From Kribbella rubisoli (lineage in GTDB: Bacteria; Actinomycetota; Actinomycetes; Propionibacteriales; Kribbellaceae), in contig NZ_SHKR01000011.1 in the NCBI RefSeq assembly GCF_004217145.1, forward strand, positions 1-64,000: a stretch of 64,000 bases of DNA. Direction: 5' to 3'. The stretch's first letter is position 1; each line of letters starts with the position of its first letter. Position numbers and translations under genes: made by a program. A model generated the notes under the pieces. The model had not been told where the DNA came from and ran no database searches. It worked only from the letters and a program-made list of their open reading frames with translations. Below are positions 33,549 through 42,121 of this stretch, in pieces.

Positions 33549-34448
33549 CTAAGAGCTCGACGGCAGGTGGATCGGGTTGGTCCAGGCGCGGCCGCCGGCG
33601 GCGTCCTCGACGGTGATGCGGCAGTGGGTGCCGCGGAAGAGGGTCAGCGGGAGGGCGCACTCGGTGAGGTTGGTGCCTTGGGCAAGTTCTGCGCCGGGGT
33701 GGCCGCCGGTCAGGAGGATCTTGGTGGCGGGTGAGCAGCGGACGACGATCGCCTCGCCCTCGAGGTGTACGTCGTACAGCTCGGGGCCGGTGCTGGAGTA
33801 GAAATGGCCGGCCTTCAGGGCGGCGAGGAGTGCGTCCGGGTCGAGGGTTTCGGCGCGGACGTGGACCCAGGCTTGGCAGGGCGGCGGGTCCTGGGGTTGT
33901 AGGTGGGCGTCGTCGGCGGCGTACGTCGTCAGGCGGTGGCCGCGGTTCAGCAGGACGTCGGCGAGGTGCCAACTGTCGCCGCGGTTCTCGCGGTCGGAGA
34001 GTGCGTTGTAGATCTCGACCGAGTGGGCCGCGTCGAGGCTTTCCGCGTCGATCGCGGTCAGCAGCGAGGCCGACGGGTGGGCGATGCCCACGAATGCCCC
34101 GGCGGTCCGTGCTCGGCGTGCCAGCTCGGGACCGGTTTCGAAGTCGGAAGGTGGGGCGAAGTCCAGGGGCAGGCCGGCGGCGATGATGTGCCATTGCTGG
34201 CCGGCTTCCGTCCGCGGGGCGTGGAGTTCGGCACCGATCAGTGTGGTGAAGCCGTCTGTTCGCAGGTCCCGGGTGTCCGTCACCGGGTACCCGTACTCGG
34301 GCCGGAAGTGGTCGGTGATCGCGACGAAGTCGTACCCGGCGCTCCGGTAGACCTGCGCGGTCTCGGCGGGTGACAGGTAACCGTCGGAGAGGTTCGTGTG
34401 CGTGTGCAGGTTCCCGCGCCAGAACCGCTCCGGCAGATCGAAGGTCAT
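33549..34448 (-). CDS. PHP-domain metal-dependent phosphoesterase-like protein
   Basis: 299 residues. The metal-binding PHP motif HTHTNLSDG lies near residues 15-23, followed by FVAITDH, GAELHA, GIAHPS and DDAH, all expected PHP ligands. The substrate is unknown; family members act on histidinol phosphate, polyphosphates or nucleotides. The ATG overlaps the stop of the rRNA methyltransferase (ATGA), so it is the tail gene of the infC-rpmI-rplT transcript. Confidence 0.82.
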   Translation of the reverse strand: MTFDLPERFWRGNLHTHTNLSDGYLSPAETAQVYRSAGYDFVAITDHFRPEYGYPVTDTRDLRTDGFTTLIGAELHAPRTEAGQQWHIIAAGLPLDFAPPSDFETGPELARRARTAGAFVGIAHPSASLLTAIDAESLDAAHSVEIYNALSDRENRGDSWHLADVLLNRGHRLTTYAADDAHLQPQDPPPCQAWVHVRAETLDPDALLAALKAGHFYSSTGPELYDVHLEGEAIVVRCSPATKILLTGGHPGAELAQGTNLTECALPLTLFRGTHCRITVEDAAGGRAWTNPIHLPSSS

Positions 34449-35245
34449 CGGCGTTGCGCCCGGGCCGACGCGTACAGGCAGATGGCGGCGGCCGTTGCGA
34501 GGTTGAGCGACTCGGCTCGGCCGTAGATGGGGACCTTCACGGAGTGATCGACGACGGCGTTGATGCCGTCGGGCAGCCCGTGCGCCTCGTTGCCGAACAG
34601 CCACACGGTCGGCTTGGCGAGCGTCCCGTCGTCGATGCACGTGTCGAGGTCGGTAGCGCCGTACCCGTCGGCGGCGAGCACCTGCAGGCCCTGGCCACGC
34701 CACGACTCGACGGCCTCGACGATGTCGACGTCCGTGCTGATCGGCACGTGGAAGATGCTGCCGACGCTGGCCCGAACCGCCTTCGGGTTGTGCGGGTCGA
34801 CGGACTCGGCCGACAGTACGACGGAATCGGCGCCGGCCGCGTCCGCCGTACGGATCAGGGTGCCGACGTTGCCGGGATCACGGACCTGTACGCCGGCCGC
34901 GATCAGCGTGCCGGCCGGGGCGAACGGCACGGTCACCAGTGAGCAGACGGCGACGACGCCCTGCGAGGTGACGGTTTCGCTCAACGCCTCGACGGCGGCA
35001 CGGTTGACCTCGAACCACGGGACGCCGGCCGCCGCGGCCAGGTCATGGAGGTCACGATGACGGGCCGCGACCTCGGGTTCGGCGTACACCTCGACGACGA
35101 GCTCGCGGTGCTCGAGTGCCTCCCGGACGGCCTGCGGGCCCTCGACGAGGAACCGGCCGGCCTTACGCCGGAACGCACGAGTGGCGAGCCGCCGAGCCTG
35201 CTTGATACGCGCTGATTGCGCGGTCAGCAGACCGGGACTCGCCAC
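34445..35245 (-). CDS. TrmH/SpoU-family RNA 2'-O-methyltransferase
   Basis: 266 residues. An N-terminal L30e-like substrate domain (FLVEGPQAVREALEHRE) is followed by the knotted SPOUT catalytic domain with RDPGNVGTLIRTADAAGADS, LFGNEAHGLP and the C-terminal IYGRAESLNLATAAAICLY. It is close to the TsnR-like methyltransferase that follows rplT in other actinobacteria. A GTG start at 35245 lies 19 bp after the rplT stop. The target RNA base is not knowable from here. Confidence 0.92.
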   Translation of the reverse strand: MASPGLLTAQSARIKQARRLATRAFRRKAGRFLVEGPQAVREALEHRELVVEVYAEPEVAARHRDLHDLAAAAGVPWFEVNRAAVEALSETVTSQGVVAVCSLVTVPFAPAGTLIAAGVQVRDPGNVGTLIRTADAAGADSVVLSAESVDPHNPKAVRASVGSIFHVPISTDVDIVEAVESWRGQGLQVLAADGYGATDLDTCIDDGTLAKPTVWLFGNEAHGLPDGINAVVDHSVKVPIYGRAESLNLATAAAICLYASARAQRR

Positions 35246-35264
35246 TGTGGTGTAAGGGTGTTGC

Positions 35265-35657
35265 TCAGGCCGCGGCGTCGGTCTTCGGCGCGTTCACGTC
35301 CGCCGGCAGGGCGGCCTTGGCCACCTGCACGAGCGCGGAGAACGCCGCCGGGTCGTTGACAGCCAGGTCGGCCAGGATCTTGCGGTCGACCTCGACCTCG
35401 GCGAGCCGCAGGCCCTGGATGAAGCGGTTGTAGGTCAGGTCCTCGGCCCGGACCGCGGCGTTGATCCGCTGGATCCACAGCTTGCGGAAGTCGCCCTTGC
35501 GCGCCTTGCGGTCACGGTAGGCGTAGACGAGCGAGTGGGTGACCTGCTCCTTGGCCTTGCGGTACAGCCGCGAGCGCTGGCCGCGGTAGCCGCTGGCCTG
35601 CTCAAGTACGGTACGACGCTTCTTGTGGGCGTTGACTGCCCGCTTCACGCGTGCCAT
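35265..35657 (-). CDS. rplT: 50S ribosomal protein L20
   Basis: 130 residues, typical of L20 with a short C-terminal extension. The basic N-terminus [20 protein letters not shown] and [17 protein letters not shown] identify it. It binds 23S rRNA early in 50S assembly and in some bacteria represses its own operon. Third gene of infC-rpmI-rplT, 77 bp after rpmI. Confidence 0.98.
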   Translation of the reverse strand: MARVKRAVNAHKKRRTVLEQASGYRGQRSRLYRKAKEQVTHSLVYAYRDRKARKGDFRKLWIQRINAAVRAEDLTYNRFIQGLRLAEVEVDRKILADLAVNDPAAFSALVQVAKAALPADVNAPKTDAAA

Positions 35658-35734
35658 GAGGTGTTACTCCTTGTATTTCTGCGCCGGAGAGAGGTTGGCC
35701 CACTCGGCGGGGATGTTCGGGGGGTGGGTGATGC

Positions 35735-35929
35735 TCAGATGCCGAGAAGCTTCTTGGCCTTCTTCGCGAACGCGGGTGCAACCTCGACGGTGCCGCTCAG
35801 GCGCCGCTTGCGCTTGGACGTCTTCGCCTCGGCGAGGTGGCGGACACCGGTCTGCTCGCGGCGAACCTTGCCCGTCCCGGTGATCCGGACGCGCTTCTTC
35901 ATCCCCGAGTGGGTCTTCATCTTCGGCAT
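35735..35929 (-). CDS. rpmI: 50S ribosomal protein L35
   Basis: 64 residues, [20 protein letters not shown] and [13 protein letters not shown], the standard L35 sequence. It lies between infC and rplT. The spacer to infC contains a potential stem (GCTCCGGC 35980-35987 with GCCGGAGC 36007-36014), which may mark processing or partial termination. Confidence 0.97.
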   Translation of the reverse strand: MPKMKTHSGMKKRVRITGTGKVRREQTGVRHLAEAKTSKRKRRLSGTVEVAPAFAKKAKKLLGI

Positions 35930-36021
35930 GGCTGTTGTGCTCCTGATTATCTTCGTTGACTCGAACTTCGGTGTGACCTGCTCCGGCCGCTGTGACTGAC
36001 CTGGCCGCCGGAGCGTTCAGG

Positions 36022-36711
36022 TCACTCCGGGTCGAGGTTGTCGGCCGGACCCTTCGGCTTCTTCGTGACGCCGGCGGCGCGTTCTGCCTCGTGGGCCTGG
36101 GCCAGCTCGGCGCGCTCCGCACGCTCCGCCTGCTCATCGGCCTCCCGCTCGGCCTTACGCTGCGCCTTCTCGGCTTCCACGTCCACGCGCGCTTCGGACT
36201 TCTTCTTGTGCGGCCCGAGCACCATGATCATGTTCCGGCCGTCCTGGCGCGGCGAGGACTCGACGAAGCCGAGCTCGGTCACGTCTTCGGCCAGCCGCTG
36301 CAGCAACCGGAACCCGAGCTCGGGCCGGGACTGCTCACGTCCGCGGAACATGATGGTGATCTTGACCTTGTCCCCGGCCTTCAGGAACCGGACCACGTGA
36401 CCCTTCTTGGTCTCGTAGTCGTGCGGGTCGATCTTCGGCCGCAGCTTCATCTCTTTGATGATGGTGTTGGTCTGGTTCCGGCGTGACTCGCGCGCCTTCT
36501 GCGCGGTCTCGTACTTGTACTTGCCGAAATCCATCAACTTGCAGACCGGAGGCCGGGCGGTTGCCGCGACCTCGACCAGGTCGAGATCGGCCTCCTGGGC
36601 CAGCCGCAGTGCGTCTTCGATCCGGACGATGCCAACCTGCTCACCGTTCGGTCCGACCAGTCGCACTTCGGGAACGCGGATGCGCTCGTTGACGCGCAAA
36701 TCAGTGGTGAT
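36022..36711 (-). CDS. infC: Translation initiation factor IF-3
   Basis: About 229 residues. The N-domain ([37 protein letters not shown]) and C-domain ([36 protein letters not shown]) are intact, followed by an acidic/alanine-rich extension typical of actinobacteria. The start is probably ATC at 36709-36711, giving [17 protein letters not shown] ends 4 nt upstream. The only conventional candidate nearby, TTG at 36697-36699, is 16 nt from that ribosome site. A rare start codon is the known way IF-3 limits its own synthesis. Confidence 0.95.
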   Translation of the reverse strand: MTTDLRVNERIRVPEVRLVGPNGEQVGIVRIEDALRLAQEADLDLVEVAATARPPVCKLMDFGKYKYETAQKARESRRNQTNTIIKEMKLRPKIDPHDYETKKGHVVRFLKAGDKVKITIMFRGREQSRPELGFRLLQRLAEDVTELGFVESSPRQDGRNMIMVLGPHKKKSEARVDVEAEKAQRKAEREADEQAERAERAELAQAHEAERAAGVTKKPKGPADNLDPE

Positions 36712-36721
36712 GGGTCCTCCT
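36709..36721 (-). promoter_or_regulatory. infC ribosome site with ATC start codon
   Basis: Minus strand: AGGAGG (36716-36721), a 4-nt spacer, then ATC (36709-36711). The spacing suits ATC far better than the downstream TTG. IF-3 rejects non-AUG/GUG/UUG initiation, so this geometry fits autoregulation. Confidence 0.65.
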
Positions 36722-37034
36722 GGGTTGAACTAGTACTTGTGCCACCTCGTCATCGCCGGGAGCCCCCAGAAAACACGAAAGGCCCTCGTGCGATCACACG
36801 AAGGCCCAATTCCCAGATCGACGACGCCCCAACCCCTCCGGGTGGTACGCCGTACGATCGCTGTGATGCTCCGGATATCCTCCAGAATTTCTCAGCGTTG
36901 ACCGGGACCCGCCGACTGTTCATCGACTGGGTGGGAGGTGGCCCTCCGCTTAGACCAGAACCGCCGGCAGCCCTTGAATATTCCACTCAGGGGTCACCAA
37001 CAGACCTGGTCGGTCGCCGTGCAAGAGTAACAGC
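36722..37034. promoter_or_regulatory. Intergenic region between infC and the DUF1844 gene
   Basis: A 313-bp divergent spacer. It contains the infC leader terminator (separate entry) and must hold promoters for both infC (minus) and the DUF1844 gene (plus). TTGACC at about 36898 on the plus strand is a possible -35, but no matched -10 is clear. No protein-coding signal is seen. Confidence 0.5.
36781..36806 (-). terminator. Intrinsic terminator / attenuator in the infC leader
   Basis: On the minus strand GGCCTTCGTG and CACGAGGGCC form a 10-bp stem (one G-U pair) with a 6-nt loop, followed by TTTCGTGTTTT. It lies about 70 nt upstream of the infC start in the same direction. No gene lies upstream on this strand for the terminator to serve, which suggests an attenuator for infC-rpmI-rplT. 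Confidence 0.6.
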
Positions 37035-37415
37035 ATGACCGACGCAGATGCCACTTCAGAGCCTGGCCCTCTTTCGACCGCTTCCCGCGACATCGCCGAG
37101 GTCCCCGCCGTCGAGATCATCTCGACCGCCGCACTCCACCTGATGAGTGCCGCGGCCGTCAACCTCGGCCTGGCCGCCGATCTCCCGGACCACAAGGACC
37201 TCGACGAGGCCCGCTCGCTGATCGATTCCCTCGCCGGCCTCCTCGACGCGGCCGCGCCCTCCCTCGGCCACCACCACGCCGCGCCGCTGAAGGACGGTCT
37301 CCGCTCACTCCAACTCGCCTTCCGCGAGGCCAGCAGCATCCAGGACGAGGCCGGACAAGGCCCTGGCGAGAAGTACACGGGCGCTGTCTTCCCGACCGCC
37401 TCGGGCCGCGGCTAG
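37035..37415 (+). CDS. DUF1844-family protein
   Basis: 126 residues. The conserved core AVEIISTAALHLMSAAAVNL and DLDEARSLIDSLAGLLDA match the DUF1844 family, usually found beside infC in actinobacteria. The function is unknown. It is predicted soluble and helical. No clear Shine-Dalgarno precedes the ATG. It ends against the FAD monooxygenase gene with a shared terminator-like palindrome. Confidence 0.88.
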   Translation: MTDADATSEPGPLSTASRDIAEVPAVEIISTAALHLMSAAAVNLGLAADLPDHKDLDEARSLIDSLAGLLDAAAPSLGHHHAAPLKDGLRSLQLAFREASSIQDEAGQGPGEKYTGAVFPTASGRG

Positions 37416-37422
37416 CCGGGTC

Positions 37423-37463
37423 TCCGGAACATAACTGTCGCCCAGCGCGAACTATGTTCCGGA
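37423..37463. terminator. Bidirectional terminator-like palindrome
   Basis: TCCGGAACATA (37423-37433) and TATGTTCCGGA (37453-37463) are perfect 11-bp arms around a 19-bp loop, between two convergent genes. The right arm extends into the last codons of the monooxygenase. There are no long T-runs. Confidence 0.65.
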
Positions 37464-38549
37464 AACCGCGGGTCGGCCCAGGCCGGCGAAGAAGTTGAGG
37501 ATGCCGGCCGGGGCGTCGGGCGCGAAGGAGATCTCGAGGTTCGCCGCGGATTCGGCGGCGGACAGTTCGGCCCGGGGGAAGAGCGCTGATTCGTAGGCGG
37601 CAAGTGCTGCCTCGTCGGGCTGCGCGATGAGGGCGGCGGCCAACTCGGCACTGTCCTGCATGGCCAGGTTGGCACCTTCGCCGGCGAACGGCGACATCAG
37701 GTGCGCGGCGTCGCCGAGGAGCGTGACTCCCGGAACGCGACTCCAGCGGTGGTCGATCGGCAGAGCGTGGATCGCCCGCGGGGTCAGCTCGCCGTCGGCT
37801 TCGTGGACGAGGCGGAGGAAACGGTCGTCCCAGTCCACGAACTCGGCCAGGAGGGTCTCCCTGGTGATCTCACCGGCAGACCACTCCGCGTCCGTGCGTA
37901 CGGCGGCGTACACGTGCAGGCGGTCGGGTTCGCGGTGCGCGAGGAAGCCGCGGCCGTCACCGAGGGCCATCATCATGCCGCCGCCGATCAACTCGGCGCT
38001 GTCCGGGTGCCGCGCCTCGGGGTCGAGCAGATTCAGCTCGGCGAACGAGAGCCCGAGGTACGCCGGCGTCGCATCCGAAACCAGTGGCCGGACCTTGGAC
38101 CGGGCGCCGTCGGCGCCGACGAGTAGGTCTGGCGTGAAGGTCCTCCCGTCCGACAGGCGTACCTCGCGGGTGTCGGTCACCTCGACGACCTTCGAGCTCC
38201 AACGGATCATGCCGTCCGGGAGGCTGTCGAGTAGCAAGTTGCGCAGGTCGCGGCGATGGACCTCCGGCCGGCCGCCGCCCTCGTGGTCGTGCGACAGGCG
38301 CAGTTCGCCGTATTGGTCGTAGATCCTCATCGCCTCGCCGCCCGGCATCACCAGGCCCAGGAAGTCGTCGTACAGACCAGCAGCCTTGAGAGCTGCCTGG
38401 CCCGACTCCTCGTGGATGTCGAGCATGCCGCCCTGGGTGCGGGCGGTCGGTGAGGCTTCGGCTTCGTAGACAACGGCGTCGATGCCGTTGACGTGCAGGA
38501 TGCGGGCCAGGGTCAAACCGCCGAGGCCGGCGCCGATGATCGCGATCAT
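37452..38549 (-). CDS. FAD-dependent aromatic/TetX-like monooxygenase
   Basis: 365 residues. The FAD-binding GAGLGGLTLARILHVNGIDA lies at the N-terminus, the DG motif is LLVGADGARSKVRPL near residue 158, and the GD motif is VTLLGDAAHLMSPFAGEGAN near 283. The subfamily resembles flavin hydroxylases that act on tetracyclines and polyketides (TetX-like), but the substrate is unproven. The start (ATG 38549) overlaps the stop of the upstream TetR gene (ATGA), so the pair forms an operon controlled by the TetR operator upstream. Confidence 0.9.
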   Translation of the reverse strand: MIAIIGAGLGGLTLARILHVNGIDAVVYEAEASPTARTQGGMLDIHEESGQAALKAAGLYDDFLGLVMPGGEAMRIYDQYGELRLSHDHEGGGRPEVHRRDLRNLLLDSLPDGMIRWSSKVVEVTDTREVRLSDGRTFTPDLLVGADGARSKVRPLVSDATPAYLGLSFAELNLLDPEARHPDSAELIGGGMMMALGDGRGFLAHREPDRLHVYAAVRTDAEWSAGEITRETLLAEFVDWDDRFLRLVHEADGELTPRAIHALPIDHRWSRVPGVTLLGDAAHLMSPFAGEGANLAMQDSAELAAALIAQPDEAALAAYESALFPRAELSAAESAANLEISFAPDAPAGILNFFAGLGRPAVSGT

Positions 38550-39223
38550 GCTCGTTCTCCTTCTGGACGTGGAGTGGCCAGCACTCCGTTGATCAGCACG
38601 CGGACGCCCCACGAGGTCCGATCCGGCCCAGCTCCGCTGAGCAGGTCCTCCCCCAGGGCCGCGATCCGCGGATGCGTCTCTGGCTTGACCGCCCGCAGCG
38701 CGGCGGCCACCGCGTCCCACGCTTCTGGGTCGTCGCCGCCCGCGTGCTCGGCGGCGGTCGAGGTGGCCAGCTGCAGCAGGAGGTCGAGCCCCCACGAGGC
38801 CTGCCGCGGCGGCACGTCGCCCTCGTCGAGCAGGGCGAGCACCGACTCCACCAGCCGCAGGTAGTTCGCCCCCGTCGGCCGTGCGGTCACGGCAGACTGC
38901 GCGAGGCTCGGGTACTCGAACAGGACCAGCGTGTACGACGCCAGCACCGCCTCGAGCCGCTCCCGCCAATCGCCGTCCGCGTCGACCGGCGACAGGTCCA
39001 CCGCGCCGAGCAGCTCGTCGAGCACGGCAGCGTGCAGCTGGGCCGTGTTGCGGAAGTAGACGTACAGCGAGGCCGGCCCGGTGTCGAGCTCCTTGGCCAG
39101 TCGCCGCATCGTCACGCGATCGAGCCCCTCGGCCCGCATCACGTCGACCGCGGCCGCCACGATCCCCCGCCGCGTCAGCGGGTCCTTCGCCGGCCGCTCG
39201 CGCCTGCTCCTCGGTTCATCCAT
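38546..39223 (-). CDS. TetR-family regulator of the FAD monooxygenase
   Basis: 225 residues. The helix-turn-helix region reads TRRGIVAAAVDVMRAEGLDR then TMRRLAKELDTGPASLYVYF. A TetR_C-like C-terminal half follows. It is first in a two-gene operon with the monooxygenase and is preceded by a perfect 18-bp palindrome 10 bp upstream of its start. This suggests autorepression relieved by the monooxygenase substrate or a related compound. Confidence 0.9.
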   Translation of the reverse strand: MDEPRSRRERPAKDPLTRRGIVAAAVDVMRAEGLDRVTMRRLAKELDTGPASLYVYFRNTAQLHAAVLDELLGAVDLSPVDADGDWRERLEAVLASYTLVLFEYPSLAQSAVTARPTGANYLRLVESVLALLDEGDVPPRQASWGLDLLLQLATSTAAEHAGGDDPEAWDAVAAALRAVKPETHPRIAALGEDLLSGAGPDRTSWGVRVLINGVLATPRPEGERA

Positions 39224-39233
39224 GATCCGAGCC

Positions 39234-39263
39234 TAACGAACATGTTCGTTACGAACAAGTTCG
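39234..39263. promoter_or_regulatory. Tandem TetR operators
   Basis: TAACGAACATGTTCGTTA (39234-39251) is a perfect 18-bp palindrome. It is followed at once by a second, near-palindromic CGAACAAGTTCG (39252-39263) with the same CGAAC/GTTCG half sites. The site is shared by the TetR-monooxygenase operon (minus) and the phosphotransferase gene (plus). Confidence 0.82.
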
Positions 39264-39310
39264 CCGAATCCGATGGTGCCGGACGATGCGCCCGAGTACG
39301 GTCGGCAACC

Positions 39311-40189
39311 GTGCCTGCTGACGAGATCCCTGGTGGCGAGATCCCCGCGCCGGTCGCCAAGCTCGACGCCGAGCAGTTGTTGCTGGAGGTGAACGAGCGG
39401 TCCGGGGCCGGCCTGACGTTCGTGGGCCGGGCCGCCGAGGGTCAGGTCGGCGCGGGGTTCGTGCGGTGGCCCGACGGGCGGGAAGGCGTCCTCACCCGCG
39501 GGTTCGGCTCGCTCGACGACCTCCGGCGTACGGCGCGAGTCCTCGACGCGGCGCGATCGGACGGCCTGCCGGTGCCGCAGTACCAACTGCTGACCGAAGT
39601 GACCGACGGGGTCGGCGTCGTCCAGGAGCGCCTGCCGGGGCGGCCGCCCGAGCTGATCGACCGCGCGCTGCTCGAAGCGATGATCGCGCTGACCGACCGC
39701 TTCACCGGACTGGCCGCCGACCTCCCGGTCCCGTCCATGTACCTGCTCGAGAGCGGCCCGGGCTTCTGCCTGCACGAGTCCCTCCAGCGGTACGACGCTC
39801 GCACCCGACGGCTGCTCGACTGGCTCCGCGAGGTCGGCCGCGACGAGCCGAGCGGGATGACCGGCGACGACCTGGTCCACCTCGACTTCCACACCGGCAA
39901 CGTGCTGGTCGACGACCACGGCCAACTCACCGGCATCGTCGACTGGGACGGCATCGGCCGCGGCGACCGCCGCTTCGGCCTCGTCACGCTACGGTTCGAC
40001 GCGGAGTCCCGGCTGCCCGCCGCGAACCTCGACTGGTTCGACAACCTCCTCGACACCACGCTCGCCCCCGCCGTACTCCGCCTGTACTGGGCCCACATGA
40101 GCCTCCGCCTCGTCGACTGGTCCATCCGCCACCACACCCCCACCGACACCACCCACTGGCTCGACTTCGCCGAGACCCGGATGCACTGA
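39311..40189 (+). CDS. Aminoglycoside phosphotransferase-family kinase
   Basis: 292 residues. The APH/choline-kinase catalytic loop reads LVHLDFHTGNVLVDD near residues 193-207 and the metal motif GIVDWDGIGRGD near 213-224. The P-loop region is weak, as usual in this family. The phosphate acceptor (antibiotic, sugar or other) is unknown. The GTG start at 39311 is 8 nt after a -10-like TACGGT and has no ribosome site, so it may be leaderless. It is divergent from the TetR pair and shares their operator region. Confidence 0.82.
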   Translation: MPADEIPGGEIPAPVAKLDAEQLLLEVNERSGAGLTFVGRAAEGQVGAGFVRWPDGREGVLTRGFGSLDDLRRTARVLDAARSDGLPVPQYQLLTEVTDGVGVVQERLPGRPPELIDRALLEAMIALTDRFTGLAADLPVPSMYLLESGPGFCLHESLQRYDARTRRLLDWLREVGRDEPSGMTGDDLVHLDFHTGNVLVDDHGQLTGIVDWDGIGRGDRRFGLVTLRFDAESRLPAANLDWFDNLLDTTLAPAVLRLYWAHMSLRLVDWSIRHHTPTDTTHWLDFAETRMH

Positions 40190-40308
40190 TCGCAACCCGT
40201 TTCGGTGTAGACCGAAACCGTTCCAGAGCGGCCCATGGCGGGCTGGATCGCTCCTACCTTCGATGGTGAGGCCGCTGATCGGCGGCCACTACTCGGAGGG
40301 GATGACAT

Positions 40309-40671
40309 ATGCGCAAGATCGCGATGACTGCCGCCGGAATTGCTGCTGCTGTGATCGGTACGGGCGTGGCGCTCGCGCCGACCGCGAATGCGGCGACCAC
40401 CGGCACGGCAACGGCCTGCCCGTCAGGCGCCGTCTGCCTGCGGGAGCCGAACGGCAGCATCCTGAGCAAGAACATCTGGTACAGCTACGGCGCGCACAAC
40501 CTGTCGAACGTGACCGGCTCCAAGGTCGCGATCAACAGCCAGACCGGGGGTGCGGGCTTCCAGATCTGCACGGGCTACAACGGCACCGGTTGCGGCCCGA
40601 TCTACCGCGAGACCGGCGAGTACCTCCCGCACGACTTCACGCCGATCAACTCGATCGTGCTCGTGCGCTAG
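40309..40671 (+). CDS. Small secreted protein, peptidase-inhibitor I36-like
   Basis: 120 residues. A signal peptide ends near residue 28 (core AAAVIGTGVALAP, then NAAT), leaving a mature domain of about 92 residues. It has four cysteines (ACPSGAVCL, FQICTGYNGTGCGP) and beta-rich sequence resembling actinobacterial I36-type inhibitors and crystallin-like secreted proteins. It is convergent with the GH18 gene and not in its operon. Confidence 0.72.
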   Translation: MRKIAMTAAGIAAAVIGTGVALAPTANAATTGTATACPSGAVCLREPNGSILSKNIWYSYGAHNLSNVTGSKVAINSQTGGAGFQICTGYNGTGCGPIYRETGEYLPHDFTPINSIVLVR

Positions 40672-40724
40672 TCGACCGACAGACCCGAGCGGCCCGGCGA
40701 AGACGCCGGGCCGCTCGGTGCTGC

Positions 40725-42059
40725 TCAGGCGAAGGCTTTGAGTTCGTAGATGCGGGCTGCCGGGTCGGTGCCCTGGGTGGGCGTGGTGATGTTGAGCCGC
40801 AGGTAGCGGGCCGTCACCCCGGACAAAGTGTGAGTGGTGACCGCCGCGGTGTTGGCGGTGACCGTGGCCCGGGTCGTCCAGGTGGAGCCGTTGCTGGAGG
40901 TCTGCAGCGTATAGGCGCGGGTGTTGTACGCCGCGGACTCGCCGCCGGCCGACGCATGCGAGATCTCCACCGAACCGACCGAGACGGCCGAACCCAGATC
41001 CACCTGGAGGAACTTCGAGGAAGCGAGCGAGCAGAACTTGTCGGAGTTCCCGCCCGCCACGCTGCCGTTCACAGCCTTGGCCGGCGTCTCGCTGCTGTTG
41101 CACGACGCGGATCCGCTGGCGGCCTTGTTCAGCGCTAGGTTGACCGGCCCCGTGCTGCCGGCCATCGCCGAGGTCATCTCACGAGCCCACTGCCACGGCG
41201 CCGCCGTACCGCCCGGGTCGGAGTTGAAGTACTCCCAGCCGTCCACGCCGCCGAAGGCCGGGTACTTCGCGACCAGCGAGCCCAGTGTGCTCTTCAAAGT
41301 TGCCAGCGGCACGTATCCGGAGCAGTTGGCCGAGTTCGTGACCACGCCGGCGACGACCTTGGACGCCGCGAAGACGCCGCGGTTGATGATGGCGTCGTAC
41401 CCGGTGGTATTGGCCATCGAGCCCCACCCGCAGTAGAACTGCGCGTTGTAGAAGTCGATCTTCGAGCCCTTGTCCCGTTCGAGCGTCTCGTAGTTGAACC
41501 CGGACAGGTTGCCGCCGCCGCTCAGCGCGGGCGCGACCGGCGCCAGCGTGATGATGAAGCCGGTGCCGAAGTCCGTGGTCAACTGGTCGACCAGCCGGTT
41601 GATCCCGGCCTGCGACATGTTCTCCTCGACGTCCAGGTCGAGACCGTCGAGCCCGTACGTCGTGACGAGGTTCTTCAGCCGCGGATAGTACGTGTCGAAC
41701 TGGGTGTCGAGCCGCTGGAACGATCCCTGGGCGGCACCACCCACGAAGGCAGACACCTTGACCCCGGCGGCCTGCATCGCGTGCAGGTCCGCCCACATCT
41801 GGGTGAACTTCGCCGACTCCGGCGGATCGTCGTTCAGGTGTACGGCGTTCTCGTCGAGGTGGATCGCGCCGACCAGCACGTTCGTCACGCCGGTGTTGTT
41901 GTCGGTGAGCGCCTTCGGCGACACGTAGACGCCGTTCACGTACTGCGTCTGGTAGTACACGACGACGCGCTTGCTGTCGGCCGTCGTACTCGCGTGGGCC
42001 GGGGTGGCCCCCAGAGCCGCGGCCAGTACAGCGGCCACGGCGATTGCCTTACGCAACAT
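40725..42059 (-). CDS. Secreted GH18 glycosidase with C-terminal F5/8-type (CBM32-like) domain
   Basis: 444 residues. A signal peptide ends near residue 24 (ATPAHAST). The GH18 barrel spans about 30-295, with the catalytic signature DGLDLDVE at 138-145 and E145 as acid. A discoidin/F5-8-type sugar-binding module fills about 312-444. The form is closer to endo-beta-N-acetylglucosaminidases (N-glycan chitobiose core) than to long-chain chitinases, but chitin activity is not excluded. ATG 42059 has AAGGAG upstream. It lies 62 bp after the second permease gene and is the last gene of the ABC operon. Confidence 0.85.
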   Translation of the reverse strand: MLRKAIAVAAVLAAALGATPAHASTTADSKRVVVYYQTQYVNGVYVSPKALTDNNTGVTNVLVGAIHLDENAVHLNDDPPESAKFTQMWADLHAMQAAGVKVSAFVGGAAQGSFQRLDTQFDTYYPRLKNLVTTYGLDGLDLDVEENMSQAGINRLVDQLTTDFGTGFIITLAPVAPALSGGGNLSGFNYETLERDKGSKIDFYNAQFYCGWGSMANTTGYDAIINRGVFAASKVVAGVVTNSANCSGYVPLATLKSTLGSLVAKYPAFGGVDGWEYFNSDPGGTAAPWQWAREMTSAMAGSTGPVNLALNKAASGSASCNSSETPAKAVNGSVAGGNSDKFCSLASSKFLQVDLGSAVSVGSVEISHASAGGESAAYNTRAYTLQTSSNGSTWTTRATVTANTAAVTTHTLSGVTARYLRLNITTPTQGTDPAARIYELKAFA

Positions 42060-42121
42060 TGCAACACACTCCTTCGAACCAAGTACTGCATGGGCGGTTA
42101 CAGCTGGATCGAAGCAACGGT

